Positions 1 through 9,262 of a stretch of DNA of 64,000 nucleotides are shown one piece after another; within the stretch, counting starts at the first letter, position 1; every line of letters starts with the position of its first letter. Made by a program: the position numbers and the translations under genes. The notes below the pieces were generated by a model that worked only from the letters and a program-made list of their open reading frames with translations, was not told the origin of the DNA and ran no database searches. Source of the DNA: Planctomycetota bacterium (GTDB lineage: Bacteria; Planctomycetota; Phycisphaerae; Phycisphaerales; Phycisphaeraceae); the NCBI GenBank assembly GCA_026386955.1, contig JAPLMQ010000307.1, forward strand, positions 1 through 64,000, in the 5' to 3' direction.

Positions 1-66
1 GGCAAAAAGCGAAACGGCCCGATGGCCGCGCATGGCGCGCGGACCTCGGGCCGTGGGTTGGTGAAA

Positions 67-446
67 TGGAGCCGGAGGGAGTTGAACCCTCGTCCCGTAA
101 CAGTAAATGGACCGCCTCTACACGTTTAGCCTCTTGCTTTGTTGTCGACCCCGCCGCCGCCAAGGGCAGCGTCGTCGGGGACCAGCCTGGGTGTTTTTTA
201 GGCCGCGGACGCCAAGGCGTCGTCCGCAGCCGATCCCGATGAAACGTTGGCCTGGACTTCTTACGGGCCGTCGGCCCAGACCATTGGCTGTTGTTTAGGC
301 AGCCAGGGCGATCGGCGCGAAGCCGATGCGGCCTGCAACATCGCTGTTGTTGGCACTTGGTTTTTTGCTCGCTTTTTAACGAGGCCAACGAGCGCCTCGA
401 CGTGCCACGATCCACTTGACCTGTCCGGTCGATACCGGTCGGCCCC
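67..446 (-). ncRNA. ssrA: tmRNA (transfer-messenger RNA)
   Basis: This one-piece tmRNA rescues stalled ribosomes and tags the unfinished protein for degradation. On the minus strand the 5' end GGGGCCG (446 downwards) pairs over seven positions with CGGCTCC at the 3' end, and the T-arm GGTTCAACTCCC lies just inside. The messenger part reads, after CCAAGT, as the tag ANNSDVAGRIGFAPIALAA followed by TAA (about 350 to 291). It ends in the usual hydrophobic ALAA degron. At 19 residues the tag is longer than many bacterial tags. After discriminator A (67) the genome reads TTT, so the CCA end is not encoded. Open frames reported across this segment are not genes. Confidence 0.95.
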
Positions 447-467
447 GAGTTTTCAAAGAGCGGTGGC

Positions 468-473
468 ATCATA
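468..473 (-). promoter_or_regulatory. candidate -10 box of ssrA
   Basis: On the minus strand TATGAT lies 21 nt upstream of the mature tmRNA 5' end, which would leave a leader of about 14 nt for RNase P to remove. No good -35 box is seen 16-18 nt further up, so this is only a plausible promoter. Confidence 0.35.
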
Positions 474-602
474 GGCGGCCCGGGCCCGCGAGGCCAGCGG
501 AGGCGCCCATCCGCCAGGCGGGCCTCGTATCCCGCCCCTGCCCGTTTTTGTCGTATCCTGACGCCCATCCACAAGCGCGATCGCGCGAGGATTCCGCAGC
601 CC

Positions 603-2303
603 ATGCACGCATCGCTCCTCAAGGACATCGGCTTCTGCATCGTCGCCGCGACGATCCTCGCCCACTTCGCGCGGGCGACGCGCCAGCCGCTGGTGCTGGC
701 CTACATCATCGCCGGCGTGCTCATCGGGCCGTTGATGCTCGGGGTCGTCTCCGACGAGGAATCCATCCGCTCACTGGCGGAGCTGGGCGTGGCGTTCCTG
801 CTCTTCATCGTCGGGCTCGAGCTCGACGCGCGGAACCTGGGGGCGATCAGCGCCAAGGCCCTGCCCGTGACGATCGTGCAGGTCGCCATCGGCGCGGTGA
901 TGGGCTGGGGCGTGGGGTGGCTGTTCGGATTCACGGGGCTCGCGGCGGTCTACATCGGCGGGGCCGTCGCTTTCTCCAGCACGATGATCGCGCTCAAGCT
1001 CCTCTCCGACCGCGGGGAGATGACCAGCTCGCACGGGCAGGTCATCCTGGGCGTGCTGCTCCTGCAGGACGTGGCGGCGATCGGGATGTTGGCCGTGCAA
1101 CCCAACATCGGGGGCGAGGGCGTCTCGCCGATCGTGCTCGCCCTCGCGGCGACCAAGGGCATGGGCCTGCTCGCCGGCGCGATCCTCCTGAGCCGGTACG
1201 TGCTCCCGCTCTTCTTCGGATGGGTCGCCAAGTCGCCCGAGGTGATGCTGCTCAGCGCGCTCTCGTGGTGCTTCATCGTCTGCTACGCCGCAGACCGGCT
1301 GGGCTTCTCGATCGCGATGGGGGCGCTCATCGCCGGCGTGAGCCTCTCGGCCTTCCCCTACGCGCTCGACGTGGTGGCGAAGATCCGCGGGCTGCGCACC
1401 TTCTTCGTCACGCTCTTCTTCGTCTCGCTGGGCATGCTCCTCCAGCGCCCCACGCCCAAGATGATGCTCGCCGCGGTGGCGCTCTCGATCGTGGTGATCG
1501 TCAGCCGGTTCATCACCGTCTGGCCCGTCATGCGGCTCCGCGGCTACTCGGGCCGGGCGGGCGTGCTCACCTCGATCTACCTCTCGCAGATCAGCGAGTT
1601 CGGCCTGGTGCTGGTCCTCGTGGGCATCTCCTTCGACCCGCCGCACATCGGGCCCGACATCGTCTCGCTGGTGGTCATCCTGCTCATCATCACCTCCACC
1701 GCCTCGACCTACATGATCGAGTACAGCCACGTGATCGCCGGCTGGTTCGTCGCCCCGCCCAGCGCCCACCAGGGCGACTCGGACAAGTCGACCGCGCTGG
1801 TCCGCGACGACCAGGCGATCCCCGTCATGCTCGTGGGATGCTTCCGCAACGGCTCGTCGCTGATCCACGAGCTCCGACAGGCGGCGATCGACTTCGCCGT
1901 GGTCGACTTCGACCAAGCAGTCAACAACAGGCTCAACCGGTTGGGCGTCAACACCGTCTACGGCGACGTGAGCCACCACGACACGCTGGAGCACTCGGGG
2001 ATCGAGCGGGCCCGGATCCTGATCGTGCCCCTCGACGACGACTCGCTGCGCGGCACCGACAACGCGACGCTCCTGCGCTCGCTGCGGAAGCTCAACCCCA
2101 CCGCCAAGATCATCCTCACCGCCCACGCGATGAGTCAGGCGAGCAGGCTTTATGCCGAAGGGACGGACTACGTGCTGCTGCCCCGCGTGCTGGTCGCCCG
2201 GCACCTGATGGAGATCATCGCGGAGATCGGCGCGGGGGAGATCGAGGGGCGGCGACAGCTCGAGATGGAGCACATCCCGACGCGCGTCGAGGTCGTGCCG
2301 TGA
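603..2303 (+). CDS. Kef-type monovalent cation:proton antiporter (CPA2 family) with C-terminal RCK-like domain
   Basis: This is an inner-membrane cation/proton exchanger of the CPA2 (KefB/KefC) family, 566 residues. The first ~380 residues carry about a dozen hydrophobic segments with family signatures such as LLFIVGLELD and the AFSSTMIALKLL stretch. The C-terminal ~170 residues resemble the TrkA-N/RCK nucleotide-binding domain (YGDVSHHDTLEHSGI, then ILIVPLDDD). However, the glycine-rich loop that normally reads GxGxxG is VGCFRNGS, so NAD(H) binding may be weak or lost. The ATG at 603 is preceded by GAGGA about 11 nt upstream. It is divergent from ssrA and stands alone. Substrate (K+ or Na+) cannot be told from sequence. 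Confidence 0.88.
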   Translation: MHASLLKDIGFCIVAATILAHFARATRQPLVLAYIIAGVLIGPLMLGVVSDEESIRSLAELGVAFLLFIVGLELDARNLGAISAKALPVTIVQVAIGAVMGWGVGWLFGFTGLAAVYIGGAVAFSSTMIALKLLSDRGEMTSSHGQVILGVLLLQDVAAIGMLAVQPNIGGEGVSPIVLALAATKGMGLLAGAILLSRYVLPLFFGWVAKSPEVMLLSALSWCFIVCYAADRLGFSIAMGALIAGVSLSAFPYALDVVAKIRGLRTFFVTLFFVSLGMLLQRPTPKMMLAAVALSIVVIVSRFITVWPVMRLRGYSGRAGVLTSIYLSQISEFGLVLVLVGISFDPPHIGPDIVSLVVILLIITSTASTYMIEYSHVIAGWFVAPPSAHQGDSDKSTALVRDDQAIPVMLVGCFRNGSSLIHELRQAAIDFAVVDFDQAVNNRLNRLGVNTVYGDVSHHDTLEHSGIERARILIVPLDDDSLRGTDNATLLRSLRKLNPTAKIILTAHAMSQASRLYAEGTDYVLLPRVLVARHLMEIIAEIGAGEIEGRRQLEMEHIPTRVEVVP

Positions 2304-2491
2304 TTCGGGTTTGAGCGGCCAAAGTCCGGATTGCCGGGGATCGCCCCAACCAATTGCCCTCCGCAGGCGTATGGAACCGGGGAGGGATGGGCCGGCCTGC
2401 GTTTGGTCCGTGGGTTGAGTCCATTGCTTGAGTCTCCGAGCTTCACGTCCAGCCAGGAAAGCATCTCAGCCTCGATCCCCCCTTCCCGGGC

Positions 2492-4537
2492 ATGACCATG
2501 CGCTTCCCCCTTCGGCTACCGCGGACCTTCCTCCCGCTGCTCGTCAAGGAATTGACCGAGCAATCGGCGCGCAGGCGCACCTACGTCCTGCGCGTCCTCT
2601 ACGCGACTCTCCTCTACGGCTTGTTCGCGATGTTCGTCAACGACCGCATGCGCTACCTCTCCCCCACCCAGATGCTCGGGCAGGGAGGCACGATCCTCGA
2701 ACTGCTCCTGGGGCTAGAATACGCGGGGATCTACCTGCTCCTGCCCGCGATGATGGCGGGCGTCGTCGCCGCCGAGAAGGAGCGCGACACCTTCGTCCTC
2801 CTGCTCATCACCGACCTGCCCCCGTGGGAGATCCTCCTGCAGAAATGGCTCGGGCGGGTCGTCCCGATGGCCTGCTTCATCCTCCTGGGCCTGCCCCTGA
2901 TGGGCGTCGCCTACGCCTACGGCGGGATCAGCCCCAGCCAGCTCTGGATCGGCGTCGCGGGGCTCGCCTGCGCCGTGCTGCAGGTCAGCGCCGTGGGGCT
3001 GATGTGGTCCTGCTACTGCCGATCGACAGCCGGCGCCTTCGTCGCGACCTACCTCACGCTGCTGGCCCTCTATTTCGGGCCGATGGTGGTGTGCGGCTTC
3101 CTCTACATGCTGGGCTTCCCGGGCTTCGTCGGCAGGCCCCCGCGCGACGAGTTGCTCTTCCTCTTGCCGCCCTACGCCTTCCAGCGCTACAACTCCACCA
3201 CCATCAATCTGCTGTCGAACGCATCCACCATCGTGTGGAGCAGCGCGAGCGGGTTCTATTGGACGCTCGCCAACGCACCGGCGGTCCTGCAACAGCATCA
3301 CTATGGCTTGAGCGGGTTCTTGGCGCTCCCCTCGATACTCGCGACGAGCATCAAGGCCCTGAGCCCGATCCTCGGCTTGTTGTGGCTGCTCTGGATCCCC
3401 GGCAGCGCCCTGGTCTTCTTCGTCCTGGCCCGCCTCTTCGTCGTCCGCCGGGCGATGGTCCAGCCCCGCAACGTCCTGCTCGCCTTCTTCCGTTATCTCG
3501 ACCGGCGGATGCACCAGGCGAACCGGCTCACCGGCGGGATCGTCCTGCTCAAGAGCGCCGACCGCCTGCCCGACGACCGCCCCGTCGCTTGGCGCGAGCT
3601 GACCAAACGGGCCCTGAGCAAGCCGCATTACCTCCTGCGCGTCCTGCTGGTCATCGAGTTGCCCGTGATCGTCCTCGCCTCCTTCACCCTCGCCCTGGGT
3701 GGGGCGAACAACGGCCCGGCGATCATCCTCAACTTCCTCATCTGGGCCTTGGTGGCGCTGCTGGTGGTCGTCCAAGCCGCGTCGGCGATGGCCTCCGAAC
3801 GCGGACACCAGACGCTCGACGTCCTGCTCTCCACGCCGCTCACCGGCAGGCGGATCGTCCTGGAGAAGACCGCGGGGCTCCGCCGGCTGATCATCGTGAT
3901 GATGATCCCGATGCTTTCGATGCTCGTCCTGCAGGTGTGGTGGCGGGGGACCGGGAACCAATACTTCCGCAACGGCGACTTCACGTCGGGCGCAACCAGC
4001 TATGGCGTGATGTCGTTCCTGGCGATCGCGGTCTACCTGCCGCTGCTGGCCTGGTTCGGGCTCTGGGTGGGGATGTGGTCGCGGAACCCCAGCAGGGCGA
4101 TCCTGCTGGCGCTGAGCGTCTTCGTCGGGTGGTGCCTGCTCCCGGAGCTGGTCACGATGTGCTTCCCGCGCAGCTGGGGCAACGCCGCGGGCGAGCTGGT
4201 CTGCAACGCCTTCACCTTCATCACCGGGTCCGCCACCTACCAAACCCAAGCCAACATGTACCGCGAGCCGCGGTTGATCTTCTTCTTCCTCAGCCCGGGG
4301 TCGGTCATCTTCGACATCGAGACCAACGAGCTGCGCCCTATCGACGCCTTCGCGATCATGGCCGTCTACATCGCGCACTTCGCCGCTTGCGCGGGCCTGC
4401 TCGTGCTCTTCCGCACGCTGGCGCTGCGCCGGGCCGACCGGTACCTCGGGCGCGTGCCCGATCCGGTATCGTATGGCCCCGAGGACGATCGCCCGGGCGA
4501 GCCCATCGCGCCCATCCGAGGGTCTGTTCAGCCATGA
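2492..4537 (+). CDS. ABC-2 type transporter permease (first permease of operon)
   Basis: This 681-residue membrane protein looks like a duplicated ABC-2 permease. Two similar halves each carry a conserved loop: GVVAAEKERDTFVLLL near residue 95 and SAMASERGHQTLDVLLSTP near residue 430, the hallmark of the ABC-2 membrane family. Each half has several transmembrane segments, and the start region (FLPLLVKELTEQSARRRTYVLR) is typical of planctomycete ABC-2 permeases. Its stop overlaps the next start (ATGA at 4534-4537). Together with the ATPase at 6480 and the second permease at 7511 it should form an exporter. The substrate is unknown. Confidence 0.85.
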   Translation: MTMRFPLRLPRTFLPLLVKELTEQSARRRTYVLRVLYATLLYGLFAMFVNDRMRYLSPTQMLGQGGTILELLLGLEYAGIYLLLPAMMAGVVAAEKERDTFVLLLITDLPPWEILLQKWLGRVVPMACFILLGLPLMGVAYAYGGISPSQLWIGVAGLACAVLQVSAVGLMWSCYCRSTAGAFVATYLTLLALYFGPMVVCGFLYMLGFPGFVGRPPRDELLFLLPPYAFQRYNSTTINLLSNASTIVWSSASGFYWTLANAPAVLQQHHYGLSGFLALPSILATSIKALSPILGLLWLLWIPGSALVFFVLARLFVVRRAMVQPRNVLLAFFRYLDRRMHQANRLTGGIVLLKSADRLPDDRPVAWRELTKRALSKPHYLLRVLLVIELPVIVLASFTLALGGANNGPAIILNFLIWALVALLVVVQAASAMASERGHQTLDVLLSTPLTGRRIVLEKTAGLRRLIIVMMIPMLSMLVLQVWWRGTGNQYFRNGDFTSGATSYGVMSFLAIAVYLPLLAWFGLWVGMWSRNPSRAILLALSVFVGWCLLPELVTMCFPRSWGNAAGELVCNAFTFITGSATYQTQANMYREPRLIFFFLSPGSVIFDIETNELRPIDAFAIMAVYIAHFAACAGLLVLFRTLALRRADRYLGRVPDPVSYGPEDDRPGEPIAPIRGSVQP

Positions 4538-6483
4538 CGCACCGCGATCACCCGACATCCCTGCGCGTGCATCCTTGCCTCCTCGCAGCCGCGGTCCTGC
4601 TCCTCGCGCTCGCGCCCGGGGCCGCCCTCGCGATCGACATCGAGCAGGTCCATTGGGGCTTCGACAACAAGATCGTCCGCAACCGGTTCATCCCGCTCTC
4701 GATCCTCATCGCCAACCACGACGCCGGGACCTGGGAAGGCGCGATCACCCTCGAGCACCGCAGCGCCGTCCGGCAGGTGATGCGGACCTCGCTGACGCCG
4801 GGGACCCGACGATGGGTGCAGTTCTTCCCCTGCATGGGGAACGACCTGCAGGATTGGAAGGTCTCCTGGAATCCCGGGTCGCCCGGAGTGCCCGCGGAGC
4901 GGGAACTCGACGCGCCGGCCGAGGGCACGGGGGCGAGCGTGCTGCTCGACGCTGGCGGGGTGCAGTCGGGCAGGCCCTCGGCGCTGCCGCGGTTTCCCGA
5001 AACGATCTTCCCCACCAGCGTCGTCGCGCTCGACGCGTTGCGCTCACTGGTGACCGACCACGCGCCGCGCTGGGGCGGGCCGCAGCAGCAGGCGTTGCTC
5101 GACTGGGTCCGCCGCGGGGGCTCGCTCCACCTTGGCGAGGACGACCAGGGCAACTTGCCCGTCTTCAGCGACGAGCTGGCGGCCTTCAACTCGCCGCTGC
5201 CCGTGCGGCGGATCGGCGCGGGCAAGGTCGTCCGGCACGACCAGCGCGCGAGCCGGTTGACCGAGGCCGACCTGCTGGCGTCGGGCGACCTCCCCACGCT
5301 CCCGCCCACCGGCCCGGTCTTCTACGGCTCGCCCGACGCGGCCATCAACTCCGCCCTGCGCACGCTCACCCAGGCCCACCACGCCTGGCGGGTCATCTTC
5401 AGCCTCGGCCTCCTCTACCTCCTGCTGGTCGGCCCCGCGAACTGGGTCGCCGCACGTCACTTCAACGACTTCCGCCGGGCCATCGGCGCGCTGCTCCTCC
5501 TGGTCCTGCTCTTCGGGGCGAGCTTCTACTTCATCGGGCGACGCGGCTACGGCGAATCCGCAACCACCCACACCCTCACCTACGCCCGCCCGCTCGATGC
5601 CCGCGGCTACGACGTCACCCAGTGGTCCCAGGTCTTCGTCACCCGAGGCGACACCTACACCCTCACCCACGACAGCCCGCACAACCTCTACGCCACCACC
5701 CTCGAGCACGAGACCGTCCCCGGCTTCGCGCAGAACGGCATGGACGGGCGGCTGGTCACCGACATCCCGCTCTACTCCTGGCGCGAGTTCATCCACCGCG
5801 GGCGGATGGCGGGACCGCCGACCTTCACCGTCGAGCGTGTGCGCGAGGCGCCCGCCGGCGCCACCGGCGTGCTGCCCACCCGGCTCCGCGCCGGGCCGGG
5901 GTTCCCCACGCAGCCCATCGCGGTCTGGGCCGTCAGCGGCCGAACGCTGGTGGCGCTCTACCCCCAGCCCGACGGGACGTTCAAGGAAACCTCCTCGGAG
6001 GACCTGCAGAACGCCGTCAGCACCGAGATGGGCAAGGCGATCTCGCCCGCGTACCGCGGGATGGGGCCGTTCCAGCCCGAGGAGGAGAACGACCCCATCA
6101 AGGCACGAGACCGCGTGATGACGCTGTACATCTCGCTCGCGAAGGTCATCATCGGGCGCGCGATGGACGTAGCCACGAACCCGGGGTGGAATGGGAATCA
6201 GGTGGCCGTCCAAAGCCTTGCCCCCACGCCGGCGCCGGCCTCGCCGAACACTGCCACACCGCCCGACGACGCAAACTCGACGACCCAGCCCGACGAGGCC
6301 GAGGAGACCGATGCGCGAGCCGACCGGCCGGCGCCGCGCCGGGGCGGCTTCCATGGTCGCATCGACGTCTTCGTGCTCGACCACAGCCCCGAGACGTTCC
6401 AGCTCAGCCGCAACGCGCCGGGGCTGGGCAAGGAGATCGGCTACACGCTTTACCACCTGACCGTTCCGGAGGAACTGCCATGA
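4534..6483 (+). CDS. secreted/membrane accessory protein of the ABC-2 exporter operon
   Basis: This 649-residue protein starts with a signal peptide (residues 8-31, ending GAALA). An extracytoplasmic region follows with the motif LLDWVRRGGSLHL, which is typical of the GATase-like/DUF4350 fold seen beside ABC-2 systems. Two transmembrane segments sit near residues 287-305 and 312-330, and a long C-terminal region follows that is rich in beta-type sequence and then low-complexity (Pro/Ala/Asp/Glu). No catalytic motif is recognised. The ATG at 4534 overlaps the upstream stop, and the end overlaps the ATPase start (6480-6483). Its placement between permease and ATPase suggests an auxiliary subunit that engages the exported substrate outside the membrane. 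Confidence 0.75.
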   Translation: MTHRDHPTSLRVHPCLLAAAVLLLALAPGAALAIDIEQVHWGFDNKIVRNRFIPLSILIANHDAGTWEGAITLEHRSAVRQVMRTSLTPGTRRWVQFFPCMGNDLQDWKVSWNPGSPGVPAERELDAPAEGTGASVLLDAGGVQSGRPSALPRFPETIFPTSVVALDALRSLVTDHAPRWGGPQQQALLDWVRRGGSLHLGEDDQGNLPVFSDELAAFNSPLPVRRIGAGKVVRHDQRASRLTEADLLASGDLPTLPPTGPVFYGSPDAAINSALRTLTQAHHAWRVIFSLGLLYLLLVGPANWVAARHFNDFRRAIGALLLLVLLFGASFYFIGRRGYGESATTHTLTYARPLDARGYDVTQWSQVFVTRGDTYTLTHDSPHNLYATTLEHETVPGFAQNGMDGRLVTDIPLYSWREFIHRGRMAGPPTFTVERVREAPAGATGVLPTRLRAGPGFPTQPIAVWAVSGRTLVALYPQPDGTFKETSSEDLQNAVSTEMGKAISPAYRGMGPFQPEEENDPIKARDRVMTLYISLAKVIIGRAMDVATNPGWNGNQVAVQSLAPTPAPASPNTATPPDDANSTTQPDEAEETDARADRPAPRRGGFHGRIDVFVLDHSPETFQLSRNAPGLGKEIGYTLYHLTVPEELP

Positions 6484-7514
6484 CGTCCGACCCGAATCCC
6501 GCGCCGGAAACGCCCGCAGCGCCGGCGATGGCTGTCGCATTGCCGCCCCCGCCGCCCCCCACCCAGGCCGTGCCCGCGCTGGAGATCCTCCACCTCAGCC
6601 ACCGCTTCAAGAAGCACCAGGCGCTGCAGGACGTCTCCTTCCGCATCATGCCCGCCTGCATACACGGCTTCGTCGGGCCCAACGGCGCGGGCAAGACCAC
6701 CACCCTCAAGGTCATCGCCACGCTCCTGGCCCCGCAGACCGGCGAGGTCCGCGTCTTCGGGCATGATGTCCGCACCGCCCGCACCCTGGTCCGCCGGCGG
6801 ATGGGCTTCATGCCCGACCACTTCAGCATGTACCGCCAGATGACGGTCTATGAGTACCTCGACTTCTTCGCCGCCGCGTACGGGATCGACTCCGCCCGGC
6901 GCGGGCGCATCGTCGACGACGTGCTCGCCCTGACCGACATGACGGGGCGCAAGGACGACCTGATCAAGGGGCTGTCGCGCGGAATGCAGCAGCGCGTCGG
7001 GCTCGCCCGCGTGCTGGTCAACGACCCCGACCTGCTGCTCCTCGACGAGCCGGCCTCGGGCCTCGACCCGCGGGCCCGCATCGAGCTCATGGAGATCCTC
7101 CAGGAGCTCAAGCGCATGGGCAAGACGATCTTCATCTCCTCGCACATCCTCACGGAGCTGGCCCAGCTCTGCGACTCGTGCACGATCATCGACCGCGGGC
7201 AGATCCGCTACTCGGGCTCGATGCAGGGGCTGCTCGCGCACGAGGGCGACCAGAGCCGGTATGTGCTGACGTTGGCCGAGCCGATGCCGCAGCTCGTGCC
7301 GGCGCTGCTGGCGATCCCGGGCATGGCCGAGGCGAAGCCCGCGCCGGACGAGCCCGCCCGGATCGACCTGACCTTCGACGCCGCCGCTACGGACACCAGC
7401 GCCATCCTCCGCGCCGCGCTCGACGCCTCCGCCAAGGTCGTCTCCTTCAAGCCCGCCGAACGGCACCTCAACCAGGCCTTCATGGACCTCACCTCGCCGG
7501 GGGTCCGCTCATGA
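6480..7514 (+). CDS. ABC transporter ATP-binding protein
   Basis: This is the 344-residue ATPase that powers the exporter. After a Pro/Ala-rich N-terminal tail (residues 1-35) it has a full nucleotide-binding domain: Walker A GPNGAGKTT, signature LSRGMQQ, Walker B LLLLDEPASGLDP, and the switch region ISSHILTEL. A C-terminal ~90-residue extension resembles the regulatory tail of drug/antibiotic-type (CcmA-like) ATPases. The ATG overlaps the previous stop, and its own stop overlaps the next start (7511-7514). All catalytic motifs are intact. Confidence 0.95.
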   Translation: MTSDPNPAPETPAAPAMAVALPPPPPPTQAVPALEILHLSHRFKKHQALQDVSFRIMPACIHGFVGPNGAGKTTTLKVIATLLAPQTGEVRVFGHDVRTARTLVRRRMGFMPDHFSMYRQMTVYEYLDFFAAAYGIDSARRGRIVDDVLALTDMTGRKDDLIKGLSRGMQQRVGLARVLVNDPDLLLLDEPASGLDPRARIELMEILQELKRMGKTIFISSHILTELAQLCDSCTIIDRGQIRYSGSMQGLLAHEGDQSRYVLTLAEPMPQLVPALLAIPGMAEAKPAPDEPARIDLTFDAAATDTSAILRAALDASAKVVSFKPAERHLNQAFMDLTSPGVRS

Positions 7515-9091
7515 ACATCCCCGCGCTGGCGCTCACCGCCCGCTCGCTCCGGCTCACCTCGCGGGCCCCGGGCACCTACGCCCTGCGCGCCCTCTTCCTG
7601 GGCTTCACGCTCTTCTGCCTCTTCTTCATCTGGACCTCCTCGGGCATGCTCGGCGCCCCGGGCCTGAGGCTCTTCCAGGTCATCTGCTACCTCGACCTCT
7701 TCTTCATCTCCCTCGCGGGCGCGAGCAGCTTCGCCACCAGCATCGCCGAGGAGAAGGAGGAAGGGACGCTCGGCCTGCTCCGGATGACCGACCTGAGCCC
7801 CGTCGCCATCCTCCTGGGCAAGGCGGGCGGGCCGCTGATCAACATCCTCCTCCTGCTGCTCGCCCAGTTCCCCTTCGTCCTCCTGGCGGTCACGCTCGGC
7901 GGGGTCTCCGTCCCCCAGGTCGTCGCCGCCTCGATCACGATCATGGCCTACATCTTCCTGGTCGCGGGCGTGGGCGTCTTCGCCTCCACCTGGCGCAAGC
8001 AGGTCAACCACGCCCAAGGCCTGTGCATGCTCTCGCTCCTGCTGAGCTTCATCGGTCCGCCCCTCGCCCGGGCCGCCCTCGCCGAGCTGTTCGACGAGTA
8101 CAAATGGGACAAGAACGCCCCGATCCACATCATCACGAACGACTCGCTCAAATGGATGACCGACGTCGCCTCGACGTCGCAGCTCTCGCGCATCAGCTCG
8201 GTCGCCTTCACCGGCCCGATCGTGGAAGAGGGCGCCCTCGTCAACGCCGCGGGAGGCCTGTTCTTCTTCCTGGTCGCTTGGGCGACCTTCGACCGCTTCA
8301 ACCGCGACGACCCGGTTGTCGCCCCCGCGCGCTGGACGCTGCCCTTCCGCGCCGCCAGGCGCCGCCGGTCGCGCCCGCGCTCCTGGACGGGGCTCTGGGC
8401 CCTGACGTGGAAGGACTTCCACATCTCGCACATGGGGTACGGCGGGCTGTTCTTCCGCGTCGTGGTCTACCTGCTGCTGACACTGCTCTTCGCCTGGCTC
8501 ACCAGCAGGACGGGCCTGCAAAACCTCAACGTCCCCGAGTTGGGCTCCGCCATGTTCGCGATGGGCATCTGGGCCCTCGTGGGCGAGGCCTCGTTCATCG
8601 CGGCCCGCCTCTTTGAGGAAGAGGTCCGCTGGCACACGCTCTCCGCCCTGGCGCTCATGCCCCACTCCCTCGCCCGCGTCGCCTACGCCAAGCTGCTCGG
8701 CTCGGCCGTCCCGATGCTCCCCGCGGTGGTGTTCTTCTGCACAGGCATCTACCTCGCTGGGCAAACCACGCGGCACGACATCTACTTGGCCTTCTTCAGC
8801 GACGCCTGGGGCTGGTTCTGGCTCCTGGAGATCGCCTGTTTCGTCCACCTGGTCACCTTCCTCTCCCTCTACGTCAAGTGGGCGGCCCTCCCCATCGCGC
8901 TGGGCGTGACGGCGATGTTCCACATGTTCTACTTCGGCGTCTGGGGGATCATCAGCATGATCAACCGCATCGGCGGCGGCCAATCAACCACGATCTTCAT
9001 GTTTGGCATGCTCTCGGCTCTCCTCCTGGGCGCCGCCGTGTTGTTCCACTTCCGCATCGGAGCCCGCCTGGCCCAACTCGCCCGCGACTGA
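7511..9091 (+). CDS. ABC-2 type transporter permease (second permease of operon)
   Basis: This 526-residue membrane protein has an ABC-2 loop (SFATSIAEEKEEGTLGLLRM, residues 75-94) after the first two membrane spans. A second half contains EASFIAARLFEEEVRWHTLS, a degenerate copy of the same loop. It carries about ten transmembrane segments. It is the last gene of the four-gene run; the following 170 bases contain no obvious terminator. It most likely pairs with the permease at 2492 as a heterodimer. Confidence 0.85.
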   Translation: MNIPALALTARSLRLTSRAPGTYALRALFLGFTLFCLFFIWTSSGMLGAPGLRLFQVICYLDLFFISLAGASSFATSIAEEKEEGTLGLLRMTDLSPVAILLGKAGGPLINILLLLLAQFPFVLLAVTLGGVSVPQVVAASITIMAYIFLVAGVGVFASTWRKQVNHAQGLCMLSLLLSFIGPPLARAALAELFDEYKWDKNAPIHIITNDSLKWMTDVASTSQLSRISSVAFTGPIVEEGALVNAAGGLFFFLVAWATFDRFNRDDPVVAPARWTLPFRAARRRRSRPRSWTGLWALTWKDFHISHMGYGGLFFRVVVYLLLTLLFAWLTSRTGLQNLNVPELGSAMFAMGIWALVGEASFIAARLFEEEVRWHTLSALALMPHSLARVAYAKLLGSAVPMLPAVVFFCTGIYLAGQTTRHDIYLAFFSDAWGWFWLLEIACFVHLVTFLSLYVKWAALPIALGVTAMFHMFYFGVWGIISMINRIGGGQSTTIFMFGMLSALLLGAAVLFHFRIGARLAQLARD

Positions 9092-9262
9092 CCCCGAGCA
9101 AACACGTTCAGAATCGGATCGCCCACGCGAGCCTCGCGGTGGGTTTTCGCCGAGTGCGGCTCCAGCCACCCTGCAAGAGGCCGCTCGAAGCAGGAATCCC
9201 CATCCGCTGTATTCTGGGTTTCCGACACTGAACCATCCGCACTTCGCGCACGAGCCCCTGCC

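Noticed and set aside
107-474. Short plus-strand frames over the tmRNA
   Set aside because: The region is fully explained by tmRNA structure and tag on the minus strand.
771-2273. 500-codon minus-strand frame opposite the antiporter
   Set aside because: Shadow frame; the antiporter on the plus strand has clear membrane and family motifs.
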